Source of the DNA: WLJO01 sp046597895
GTDB lineage: Bacteria > Actinomycetota > Acidimicrobiia > Acidimicrobiales > Ilumatobacteraceae
Direction: 5' to 3'
DNA length: 20,403 nucleotides
Assembly (NCBI GenBank): GCA_046597895.1
Contig: JBKJJS010000283.1
Location: 1-20,403 of the forward strand
In this document: positions 6,916 through 13,853 of the stretch, in pieces
Layout of the letters: each line of letters starts with the position of its first letter
Position numbering within the stretch: the first letter of the stretch is position 1
Notes under the pieces: model-generated
The model's input: the letters and a program-made list of their open reading frames with translations, nothing else
What the model was told of the DNA's origin: nothing
The model's database searches: none
Position numbers and translations under genes: made by a program

Positions 6916-7641
6916 CTACGCCGCGGCGAGCGTCATGCGGTCGTAGGCATCGGCCAGGTCGTACAGCACCCGCTTGCCGTCGCCGCGGTACGACGAGCCG
7001 TGCATGATTGCCAACGTCGAGGGGTTCAGGTCCCCCAGCGCCCGCAGCGTGGCGCCGGTGTGTGGGGCGAGGCAGGTCGCGTGGAACATCCCCTCGGTAG
7101 CGATGGCCGCCTCGACGATGTCGTCCGTGGTGACGGCCTGGCGGCCACCGACCTGGCTGGCCAGGTCACCGCACAGCAGGGTGCCGGTCGTCTCCTCGAA
7201 CAGCACGATCGCCTCCCAGCCGTGCGGCACGTGCGGCGTCTCGATCAGGCGAACCCGCTTGCCGCCCAGATCGAGCGTCTCGCCTCCGCCCAACACCACC
7301 GGCGGCCGATCACACAGGTCGTTCAGCGAGATGTCGCAGCCAAGGCCGCCGTGGACCACCTGAGCCTGGGGGGCCGAGGCCAGCCACATGTTCATCGAGC
7401 CGCACTCGTCGGACTCGACGTGACCGAAGCTGATCCAGCGCAACCGCTCGACGGGCACCACGGTCTCGACCTGCTCGGCGATCAGCGGGAACATTCCCCG
7501 TGGCCCGGTGTGGAACAGCAGCGGCTCGTCGGCCATGACGAGGAACTGGTTGAAGCAGAACCCCACGTCCGGGATCATGTCCGGCAGGAACGTGGAGATG
7601 CGGTGGATGTTGTCGGCAATCTCGGTGATGGTGGTTTCCAT
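6916..7641 (-). CDS. Metallo-beta-lactamase-fold protein of the flavodiiron (ODP) type, no flavodoxin domain
   Basis: 241 residues covering only the beta-lactamase-like half of a flavodiiron protein. The N-terminus ADNIHRISTFLPD and the metal motif FGHVESDECGSMN match the HxExD layout of the diiron family. Further ligands are His in ETPHVPHGWE, Asp in LLCGDLASQ and His in AIMHGSSY. The residue after HxExD is Glu where diiron flavoproteins usually have His. Without a flavodoxin or rubredoxin domain it is better called an oxygen-binding diiron domain protein or metallo-hydrolase than an oxygen or NO reductase. It lies 40 nt downstream of the TPR gene on the same strand, probably in one transcript. 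Its leader contains repeated CGTTCA sequences. Confidence 0.87.
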   Translation of the reverse strand: METTITEIADNIHRISTFLPDMIPDVGFCFNQFLVMADEPLLFHTGPRGMFPLIAEQVETVVPVERLRWISFGHVESDECGSMNMWLASAPQAQVVHGGLGCDISLNDLCDRPPVVLGGGETLDLGGKRVRLIETPHVPHGWEAIVLFEETTGTLLCGDLASQVGGRQAVTTDDIVEAAIATEGMFHATCLAPHTGATLRALGDLNPSTLAIMHGSSYRGDGKRVLYDLADAYDRMTLAAA

Positions 7642-7651
7642 ACCCTGAAGG

Positions 7652-7691
7652 CGTTCAGTCCGAGCGGGTTTCGTTCAATCGCTACTGAACG
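7652..7691. repeat. Inverted/direct CGTTCA repeats between the TPR and metallo-hydrolase genes
   Basis: CGTTCAGT at 7652-7659 is the exact inverse of ACTGAACG at 7684-7691, and a third copy, CGTTCAAT, lies between at 7672-7679. The cluster covers the TPR stop codon and the leader of the metallo-hydrolase gene. It could be an operator, a processing hairpin or chance. Confidence 0.35.
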
Positions 7692-9640
7692 ATCCAAGGA
7701 ATCTCGTCATCACCGCCGGGCGGGTCGTAGACGCAGTAAAGACCGGTACGGATATGCCGATCCAGCGCCGCGCCGGCCCCGGGAAGGGCATCGACCAGGC
7801 GGAGCGTGGCGGCCCTGATGGCCCTGGTGACATTGAGCCGGGCCCGTTCCGACCCGGAGGAGGCCTTGCGCACCCGCCCGCCGAGCCCGAACGCCTGGCT
7901 CAACTGGGCGACGAATTGGTCGAGTTCGCCCTGCAGGGCCTCGGCGCGGTCAAGATCGTCGAGGGCCAACGCGTCGTCGACCTCGCCGCGGAGTTCCTCG
8001 ATCCGGCGGCGGTACGTAGCGCGGGCGCGGCTGTCGATCAGCTCCCCGGCGTCGCCGAGTTGTCGTCGATCAAGACCTTCGCCGGCCGGGGCCACCCCCT
8101 CCACCCGATCGACCAGATCGAGGGCGTGACGTTCGACCCCCGGGCGAGCTACGAGTTCAGCCACATAACGCAGGCCCTTCGAGTCCGCCAGGCGTACCTG
8201 GGTGGCACCGTGCTCCGCCACCCACCAACGATCCTCCCGGGTCAATGATGCCTGCGCCACGGCGGGCGACGGTCGAGCGCGTCGGCCGGACGACTCGCCG
8301 AGCCGTGTGAGGATGTCGAGGTGGTGGGGTAGCAGGACCACGTCGAGCGCGGCAAGGACGCGGGCCGCGGCCCGGGCCTCGACGGTGGCCCCGGACCGGT
8401 CCCCCGCCTCCTCCAGTCGGAGCGCCAACTCCAGCAGCAGCGTGGCCCGGAACCACGGCATGTCCGCCGTGTCCAGTTCCTCCACCCCGGCGCGGAGTGA
8501 AGCGACCGCGCCATCGAGGTCGCCGCGGGCGGCGGTGAGCCGGGCCCGAACCGCGTGATTCCTGGCGTGGAGGGCAGCGAGATCGAGCCCGGCGGCGCGG
8601 CGATCCATCTCGTCGGCCGCCTCAGCGGCGGCGTCGACGTCACCGAGGGCCAGCCGGGCGTCCACGATGAGCGCCAGCAGCGTGGCGGCGCGCATCCGGT
8701 CCGGGCCAACGGCTCGCAGCCCTCGGTTGGCGGCTGCCAAAGCCAACTCGTACTCCCCGCGGGCCAGGTGAAGGCGCGTCGCCGGCAGCAGCCCCTCGAG
8801 CCAAGCGTCCTTGCCAAGGATCAGTACTTCGGCCTCAGCATGGCGGCCCTGATGAATCCGCAAGTCCGCCAACGCCAACGCCGGATGCCAACTCGGCGAC
8901 TGGTTGAGGGTCTCGAAGTCGGCGATCGCTCTCGTCAGCACCTCCTCGGCCTCCCCCCAGCGACCCAGCTCGAACAGCAGCGTCGCGTGCACGCTGTCGC
9001 AGTGGCTGCGCAGGAAGATCGGGGCCCCGCGGACCTCTCCCATGAGCCCGTACTGGCGCAAGAGACTATTCCACGAACCGGCCCGCTCGAACTCCCCGGT
9101 GGCGTAGCAGGCCGTGAAGAACGCGCATACGGACTTGCTCGCCGTCTCGATGTCGTCGGCCGGACCGCACACCAGTGCCATCGCCTCGTCGAGCCACGCC
9201 ATCCCCTCGGCGACGTGACCGAGCCGAACATGGGCGAGGCCCCCATCGGCCAACGCCTTGGCCTCCAGGTTGAGGTTGCCGAAGCGGCGGGCCCGGTCGA
9301 GGGCGAGCTCAGCCCGCGACAACAGGGTGGCAGGGTCGTCGACATCACAGCCCATGGCCGCCACCGCCACCCAGCCCTGCTCGATGCATGGAGGCTCGTT
9401 CTCGACGAGTCGGGTCGCCCGCGTGAACCAGGCGCGGCTCGCCGTAAGGTTGCCCAGGTAATTGGCGAAGACGTTGCCGAGCTGCACGCAGGCCATCGCC
9501 GCCGGCCGGTTGTCGCCGCAGGCTGAGAATCCCCGGATGGCCGCCGAGAGGTGAGCGACGAGTCCGTCCAGGTCGGCCGCCGCCCACGCCTCGTTCGCGA
9601 ACTCGAGTTCCCGGTCGGGATCGGTGGCGGCGGCCATCAT
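7682..9640 (-). CDS. TPR-repeat protein with the C-terminal domain of actinobacterial signalling ATPases
   Basis: 652 residues from ATG 9640. Residues about 5-480 are helical hairpins of TPR type: alanine/leucine-rich with repeated patterns such as GDLDGAVASLRAGVEELD and LGRWGEAEEVLTRAIADFE. The last 150 residues start at RWWVAEHGATQVRLADSKGL and run through AELVARPGVERHALDLVD, LIDSRARATYRRRIEELRGE and RIRTGLYC-like HIRTGLYCVYDPP. I know this end domain from the C-termini of large actinobacterial cyclase/AAA/TPR regulators. Here there is no cyclase, ATPase or helix-turn-helix, so it is a stand-alone sensor or scaffold half. A 24-codon ORF overlaps its start by ATGA, suggesting coupled translation, or alternatively a frameshifted true N-terminus. 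Confidence 0.82.
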   Translation of the reverse strand: MMAAATDPDRELEFANEAWAAADLDGLVAHLSAAIRGFSACGDNRPAAMACVQLGNVFANYLGNLTASRAWFTRATRLVENEPPCIEQGWVAVAAMGCDVDDPATLLSRAELALDRARRFGNLNLEAKALADGGLAHVRLGHVAEGMAWLDEAMALVCGPADDIETASKSVCAFFTACYATGEFERAGSWNSLLRQYGLMGEVRGAPIFLRSHCDSVHATLLFELGRWGEAEEVLTRAIADFETLNQSPSWHPALALADLRIHQGRHAEAEVLILGKDAWLEGLLPATRLHLARGEYELALAAANRGLRAVGPDRMRAATLLALIVDARLALGDVDAAAEAADEMDRRAAGLDLAALHARNHAVRARLTAARGDLDGAVASLRAGVEELDTADMPWFRATLLLELALRLEEAGDRSGATVEARAAARVLAALDVVLLPHHLDILTRLGESSGRRARPSPAVAQASLTREDRWWVAEHGATQVRLADSKGLRYVAELVARPGVERHALDLVDRVEGVAPAGEGLDRRQLGDAGELIDSRARATYRRRIEELRGEVDDALALDDLDRAEALQGELDQFVAQLSQAFGLGGRVRKASSGSERARLNVTRAIRAATLRLVDALPGAGAALDRHIRTGLYCVYDPPGGDDEIPWIVQ

Positions 9641-9711
9641 GTTGACTCGGCGACGGCGACGGCCACGGCCACGGCCCGGGACCGGACATCGGGATCGACA
9701 GGATCGTTCAT
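9637..9711 (-). CDS. 24-residue upstream ORF overlapping the TPR gene start
   Basis: ATG 9711 follows GGAGGT at a good ribosome-site distance and reads MNDPVDPDVRSR, then four Ala-Val pairs, ending at a TGA that overlaps ATG 9640 as ATGA. The TPR gene's own ATG has no clear ribosome site, so ribosomes ending the short ORF could restart there. Alternatively the short ORF is the real N-terminus and a slip in the repeated GTGGCC/GTCGCC units has split one gene. Both readings say that translation begins at 9711. Confidence 0.55.
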   Translation of the reverse strand: MNDPVDPDVRSRAVAVAVAVAEST

Positions 9712-9727
9712 CGGACCTCCACGGACC

Positions 9728-9772
9728 TCTCGGCGCGAACGTACCCGGAATCCGGGTAGATCCGCGCCGAGA
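9728..9772. promoter_or_regulatory. Interrupted 45-nt inverted repeat in the TPR gene leader
   Basis: The outer arms TCTCGGCGCG (9728-9737) and CGCGCCGAGA (9763-9772) are perfect inverses. Inside, separated by 4 nt on each side, TACCCGG (9742-9748) pairs with CCGGGTA (9752-9758) around a 3-nt loop. It lies just upstream of the ribosome site of the short ORF. It shares the CGGAATCCG core with the palindrome at 6276-6292. It could act as DNA operator or as RNA structure. Confidence 0.65.
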
Positions 9773-9773
9773 A

Positions 9774-9814
9774 CGCCCCCCGCCCCCGTACCCCGCCACG
9801 CCCCCGCCCTCCCG
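9774..9814 (-). promoter_or_regulatory. G-quadruplex-type tract on the minus strand
   Basis: On the plus strand six C-runs of 3 to 6 bases occur at 9776-9781, 9783-9787, 9791-9794, 9801-9805, 9807-9809 and 9811-9813, with gaps of 1-6 nt. On the minus strand, which is the RNA-like strand for the TPR gene, this satisfies the G3+N1-7 rule several times over. It lies between two hairpins. Confidence 0.55.
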
Positions 9815-9816
9815 GT

Positions 9817-9862
9817 TCTGGCGCGCAATCCACAAGGGGGGCCCTGTGGATTGCGCGCCAGA
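9817..9862 (-). terminator. 18-bp perfect-stem hairpin, terminator-like
   Basis: The arm TCTGGCGCGCAATCCACA (9817-9834) is the exact inverse of 9845-9862, with a 10-nt loop. It starts directly after the TGA of the luciferase-like remnant (9863-9865) on the minus strand, the position of a transcription terminator. There is no U-tract, which is common for GC-rich actinobacterial terminators. It may alternatively belong to the structured leader of the TPR gene. Confidence 0.6.
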
Positions 9863-10335
9863 TCAGCGGCGCAGACTCGCGACCACTTCGCCGCTGAACT
9901 CCAGCGTCTCCTTGAGTCCCTCGTAGAGCGAGGCGCGCATGGGGCCGCGAGGTTGAAACTGGCTGATGTGAAGCCGAGATCGAGTGTCTGGCGGGCCAGG
10001 TCGACGCACTCGTCGGGCGTGCTGGCCACGGCGCAGTGGCGCACGAGTTCGTCGTCGATACCGATCCCGAGGAAGGCCCGCCACTCGCTGGCGTCCTGCA
10101 GCGTGGCCATGATCCCGGCGATCACCGCGGGGTGGCGGGAGTACGGGTTCGTCACCATCGGCCCGAGCTGGATGCGGGTCGTCTCGCGAGCGACGAGGCC
10201 GAGCAGCACAAAGCAGTCCGGCCAGAACACCACATCGCTGATCCCGAGCCGGTCGAAGCCCGCCTCCTCGGCGAGGCGAGCGAGGTCGACAACCTGGCGG
10301 CTCGTCATCCCCGGTGAGATCTCGGCTCGAACGTC
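9863..10335 (-). pseudogene. Luciferase-like (LLM, F420-type) oxidoreductase remnant
   Basis: The N-terminal part reads VVDLARLAEEAGFDRLGISD, VFWPDCFVLLGLVARETTRI, and LGPMVTNPYSRHPAVIAGIM up to FLGIGI. This is the usual start of bacterial luciferase-like monooxygenases. It then jumps straight to DDELVRHCAVASTPDECVDL and FTSASFNLAAP, which belong near the C-terminus. Well over 100 residues of the barrel middle are missing. Near 9945 the frame shifts: the natural ending LYEGLKETLEFSGEVV lies in the next frame and stops at 9863. No proper start codon precedes the N-terminus, whose upstream sequence runs into the promoter of the divergent SDR gene. A deletion, a frameshift and a lost start make it non-functional. 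Confidence 0.8.
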
Positions 10336-10363
10336 AGAAGAAGCATTGATGTCAGATTGGTCG

Positions 10364-10369
10364 TAATGT
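10364..10369 (+). promoter_or_regulatory. -10 hexamer TAATGT of the SDR promoter
   Basis: TAATGT ends 8 nt before ATG 10378, with no ribosome site between, consistent with a leaderless or near-leaderless transcript. Confidence 0.5.
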
Positions 10370-10377
10370 CCGCCGCC

Positions 10378-11286
10378 ATGAAGCTTTCCAAGGGGCAGAC
10401 GGCAGTTGTCACGGGTGCCGCCAGCGGTATTGGGCTCGCCATGGCCGAGGCATTCGCCAAGCGGGGCGTGAACATCGTGCTCGCCGACGTGCAAGACGAC
10501 GCGCTTGCGACAGCCGAAGAGCGGATTCGGGCGCATGGTGTCGAGACGCTCGCCGTGAAGACCGACGTGAGCAAGGAAGCATCCGTGCAGGCTCTCGCGG
10601 CGGCCACGATCGAGCGCTTCGGGTCAGTGCAACTCGTGTGCAACAACGCTGGCGTCGGCGGCGTGGCAGGCGACCCGTGGACCGGGCCGCTCGCCACCTG
10701 GGAGTGGGTCGTCGGTGTGAACTTCTGGGGTGTCGTCCACGGTGTGCGAGCGTTCCTCCCCCACCTCGTGATGGGCGGAGGCGGCCACATCGTGAACACT
10801 GCCTCCATCGCCGGGCTGATGACGGGCTTCTCGGCACCGTACGACGCCACCAAGCACGCGGTCGTCGCCATCACCGACAACCTGTTCACGGCGATGCAGG
10901 ACGCTGGGCTGCCAGTGGGGGTCAGCGTGCTGTGCCCTGGCTGGGTCCGCACGGGCATCATCGAGTCCGACCGCAACTGGCCGGCGGAACTCGGCGAGCG
11001 GCCGGTGGCCGACCCGATCGCCAGCGTGATGCGCGATCACGCCGTGCGGGCGATCAACGAAGGCATGACGCCGGCCGCCGTGGCGGACAACGTCGTCGAC
11101 GCCATCGAGACTCCGCGCTTTTGGATCTTCCCTCACGACGACTTCCTCGAGATGGCCGTCAAGCGCTGGGAACGGATTGCCGAGAAACTCGACCCCGAGC
11201 CGCCGGCCCAGATGCCCGGCATGCCGGCCCGGGCCGAGATGTTGGCGCAACTCCAGAAGCTGATGGAAGGCGTCGCCCCCGGCTGA
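10378..11286 (+). CDS. Short-chain dehydrogenase/reductase (SDR)
   Basis: 302 residues. The classical SDR pattern is complete: cofactor loop TGAASGIG (12-19), acidic residue in IVLADVQ (Asp37, favouring NAD), NNAG (89-92), Asn115, Ser143 in NTASIAG, and Tyr155/Lys159 in YDATK. The C-terminal 50 residues (FLEMAVKRWERIAEKLDPEP and a methionine-rich tail) are longer than in minimal 250-residue SDRs, and resemble members annotated as acting on hydroxysteroids or other bulky alcohols. It should oxidise or reduce a hydroxyl/keto group in the cytoplasm. ATG 10378 is chosen over ATG 10357 because of the -10 hexamer and because the family starts here. It converges with the amidohydrolase gene, 6 nt away. 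Confidence 0.92.
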   Translation: MKLSKGQTAVVTGAASGIGLAMAEAFAKRGVNIVLADVQDDALATAEERIRAHGVETLAVKTDVSKEASVQALAAATIERFGSVQLVCNNAGVGGVAGDPWTGPLATWEWVVGVNFWGVVHGVRAFLPHLVMGGGGHIVNTASIAGLMTGFSAPYDATKHAVVAITDNLFTAMQDAGLPVGVSVLCPGWVRTGIIESDRNWPAELGERPVADPIASVMRDHAVRAINEGMTPAAVADNVVDAIETPRFWIFPHDDFLEMAVKRWERIAEKLDPEPPAQMPGMPARAEMLAQLQKLMEGVAPG

Positions 11287-11292
11287 CGCCTC

Positions 11293-12681
11293 CTATAACA
11301 CCGGGTACTTGGCTTTGTCCGGCAGACCGGACCGAGCCGTGATTGATTCTCCAGCGGACTGGCACTCAGCCCACAGCCGATCCTCGTCGAGCATCGTCAT
11401 TCGGCCCGCTTCGACCACTTTGCGACCGTCCACGAACACGGTGTGCACGCCCCGCCCGTCGGCCGACCACACGAGCTGGTTCATGACGTTCAGCAACGGC
11501 CGCCACTCGGGTCGGTCGGTGTCGTGCAGCACCACATCGGCCCGCTTGCCCGGCTCCAAGGACCCGATCTCGGCCGAGGCGCCCATGGCCGCGGCGCCAC
11601 CGAGCGTCGCCATCTCGTACGCCTTTTCGGCTGGGAACATCTGGGGGTCCTGGCGGGCGTCCTTGAACAGCCCGGCGACGAGATACGTGGCCCGGTGCAG
11701 GTCTGAGTAGTTCGAGGCGTTGTTTCCGTCCGTGCCGATGGCCACGTTGATGCCCGCCTGCACCATCTCGGGCATCTTGCCGACCTGCGTGACGCCGTAG
11801 CTCACCTTGAGCGCGGTGGTCGGGCAGTGCGCCACCGACACCCCAGCCTCCGCCATCACGGCGAGCTCCTGGTTGTCGATCTGCACGCAGTGCGTCATCG
11901 TCACGTCGGGGCGCAGGATCCCCAGTGAAGCGAGGTGGACCATCGGGCGTTGGCCGAACTCGGCGAGGAACCCTTCGGGGTCCAACTTCGCTGGCGACAT
12001 GTGGAAGCTCATGCCCACGCCGTACTCGTCGGCAAGCGCACGGCCGGCCTTCCACAGCGGGTCGCTCGCCGTGGTGTGGCCCACGAGGATGCTCCACGCC
12101 TGGATGCGGCCGTCGGCGTGCGAGCGGTGTACGTCGAGCTGGTGTTGGAGGTGGCGAATGGCCTCGTCGGTGGTCTGCTTGTAGACATCGGGCGAGGGCG
12201 GCAGGTCCCACACCCAGCGGCCCACCCGACCGCGGATGCCGACGTCGACAAGACCCTCGATGACTTCGTCGAGGAAGCGGATCGTGCCCGCTTCGAGGAA
12301 CGACGTCGTGCCGGACTTCAGCATCTCCACCGACGCCAACTGGGCACTCAGCTTCTCCTCCCGCGCGTTGTGCGTGGCGTAGAGCGGGCACAGCCACGCA
12401 AACACGTTCTCCTCGAACGGCGTGTCGTCGGGGACGTAGCCACGCGTGAGCGGCTCGCCCGTGATGTGGATGTGGCTGTTGACCATCCCAGGCGTGACGA
12501 CGAAACGGTCGCCGCCAACCGTCTCGGTCGCCGCGAACCGGGCCTCGATGTCCGATGCCTTTCCGACAGCCACGATGTCGCGACCTCGCAACGCGACAGC
12601 GCCGTGACGGATCACATCGCGTGTGGCGTTCATCGTCACGACGTACCAGCCCTTGACGATCGTGTCGACCTGCTCAATCAT
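11293..12681 (-). CDS. ATZ/TRZ-family metal-dependent amidohydrolase or deaminase
   Basis: 462 residues, normal for cytosine deaminase-like and chlorohydrolase enzymes. Metal ligands are visible: His70 and His72 in VNSHIHITGE, His in GMSFHMSPAK, His in VTMTHCVQIDNQE and Asp in AIGTDGNNASN. The first 60 and last 60 residues form the small beta domain (VDTIVKGWYVVTMNATRD and GKRADVVLHDTDRPEWRP). Family members deaminate or dechlorinate heterocycles, such as S-adenosylhomocysteine, methylthioadenosine, guanine or triazines. ATG 12681 overlaps the stop codon of the methyltransferase as ATGA, so the two are translated together. A methyltransferase paired with an enzyme that could deaminate adenosyl by-products is a sensible coupling, but this is inference. 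Confidence 0.92.
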   Translation of the reverse strand: MIEQVDTIVKGWYVVTMNATRDVIRHGAVALRGRDIVAVGKASDIEARFAATETVGGDRFVVTPGMVNSHIHITGEPLTRGYVPDDTPFEENVFAWLCPLYATHNAREEKLSAQLASVEMLKSGTTSFLEAGTIRFLDEVIEGLVDVGIRGRVGRWVWDLPPSPDVYKQTTDEAIRHLQHQLDVHRSHADGRIQAWSILVGHTTASDPLWKAGRALADEYGVGMSFHMSPAKLDPEGFLAEFGQRPMVHLASLGILRPDVTMTHCVQIDNQELAVMAEAGVSVAHCPTTALKVSYGVTQVGKMPEMVQAGINVAIGTDGNNASNYSDLHRATYLVAGLFKDARQDPQMFPAEKAYEMATLGGAAAMGASAEIGSLEPGKRADVVLHDTDRPEWRPLLNVMNQLVWSADGRGVHTVFVDGRKVVEAGRMTMLDEDRLWAECQSAGESITARSGLPDKAKYPVL

Positions 12682-13781
12682 CCTGATGACCTCCTCGGCT
12701 TTGATGCCACGAATACCTGCTGGAACCCGATCGGCTCAACGAGACGAATCGCTTCGAACTCTGCCTCCCCGAGCCACGCCACGATCTGCTCATGGGTGAA
12801 TGTGAGACCCCGGGCGGTGGCCGCCATCATCGTGACGCCCATCAACACCCCGAACGGGTTGAACGTGCGGGTGTTGTCGGGAAAGTAGTCCGACAGCAGC
12901 AAACGGCCCTCGGGCTTCAGCGCCGCGAAGGCCCGACCGATCAGATGTTGCGCGCCTTCGAAACCTTCGGCCCGACACACGTGGCCGAGCACGACGTAGT
13001 CGTAGTGGCCGGCCTCCAGGTCGATGGCGTGGAAGTCGCCGGGACGGAACTCGACGCGGTCGGCCACGCCGTGCTCCGCGACCTTGACACGCGCGAACTC
13101 GATGACGCCCGGCAGGTCGTTGACCGTCGCGGTGGCACCAGGGCAGGCCTTCAGCATGGCGATGGCCCACGGTGCCCCGCCAGCACCGAGGTCGAGCACC
13201 CGCGTCGCGTCGACCGACCGGCCGTAGCCGATCTTGAGGTCGGCCCGCGTGGCGGACCGCAGGATGGTGGCGAACGTGGCCTCCACGAGCGGCCGGTAGA
13301 ACGAGACCGGGTCGTCCTCGATGGGGTGGGCCGGAGCGCCACGCCGAATCGTGTCGGCCAACTCCTCCCAGTTCGCCAACGGTCCGGGCGCCACCCGCAC
13401 GAGCGCCGCCATCGAGGCCGGTCCGTCCGTCGCCAGGTATCGCTCCCCCAACTCCCCCAGCTCGTACACGTCCCGGTGCTGCTCGATCATCCCGATCGCC
13501 ACCAGGCCGTCGAGCAGGAAGCGGGTGTGGGTGACGGGCGCCCCAATGAGCTCGGCGACCGGTTCCACCGTGGTCTTGCCGAGACGGCCCAGCGTGTCGA
13601 ACACGCCGAGATCGATGGCCGCCACCAACAACCAGTAGTTGCCGAAACCCTGGATGACGTTCCACACCGGGCCGGACGCGGGCGGTTTGTAGTCGCGCCA
13701 CGGCGTGCCCCGATGGGCGGCCGTGTGGGTCTTCTTGAGCTCCGGGTACGGAGCGTCGCGGTCGAGAGACGAGGAGCTGAT
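12678..13781 (-). CDS. SAM-dependent O-methyltransferase-like protein with dimerisation domain
   Basis: The protein opens with a winged-helix dimerisation region (VWNVIQGFGNYWLLVAAIDL, then TRFLLDGLVAIGMIEQ). The Rossmann methyltransferase domain follows, with SAM motif I in VLDLGAGGAPWAIAM, then TVNDLPGVIEFA, EFRPGDFHAIDL and GRLLLSDYFPD. This is the layout of acetylserotonin/hydroxyneurosporene-type small-molecule O-methyltransferases. The start is odd: coding-quality sequence extends back to about 13781, but no ATG, GTG or TTG lies in frame there. A TACCGT box sits exactly 6 nt before an ATC at 13781. The first ordinary start is GTG 13667 (329 residues), which would trim 38 residues. Its stop overlaps the downstream amidohydrolase start. 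Confidence 0.83.
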   Translation of the reverse strand: MSSSSLDRDAPYPELKKTHTAAHRGTPWRDYKPPASGPVWNVIQGFGNYWLLVAAIDLGVFDTLGRLGKTTVEPVAELIGAPVTHTRFLLDGLVAIGMIEQHRDVYELGELGERYLATDGPASMAALVRVAPGPLANWEELADTIRRGAPAHPIEDDPVSFYRPLVEATFATILRSATRADLKIGYGRSVDATRVLDLGAGGAPWAIAMLKACPGATATVNDLPGVIEFARVKVAEHGVADRVEFRPGDFHAIDLEAGHYDYVVLGHVCRAEGFEGAQHLIGRAFAALKPEGRLLLSDYFPDNTRTFNPFGVLMGVTMMAATARGLTFTHEQIVAWLGEAEFEAIRLVEPIGFQQVFVASKPRRSSG

Positions 13782-13787
13782 GGGCGG

Positions 13788-13793
13788 ACGGTA
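13788..13793 (-). promoter_or_regulatory. -10 hexamer TACCGT upstream of the methyltransferase
   Basis: Read on the minus strand, TACCGT precedes ATC 13781 by 6 nt. Hexamer and spacing are identical to those of the flavoprotein gene at 16253-16258. It lies 18 bp from the oppositely directed TACAGT box of the CoA-transferase gene, so the divergent promoters overlap. Confidence 0.45.
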
Positions 13794-13811
13794 GCCCGGC
13801 GGCGGGCGCGG

Positions 13812-13817
13812 TACAGT
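13812..13817 (+). promoter_or_regulatory. -10 hexamer TACAGT of the CoA-transferase promoter
   Basis: TACAGT is followed by a short leader that contains a GGGGGGA ribosome site (13839-13845) 8 nt before ATG 13854. Unlike its neighbours this gene therefore has a conventional leader. No convincing -35 is seen. Confidence 0.45.
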
Positions 13818-13853
13818 CCCGCAGGCACTTGATGTTCCGGGGGGATTTCTGCC

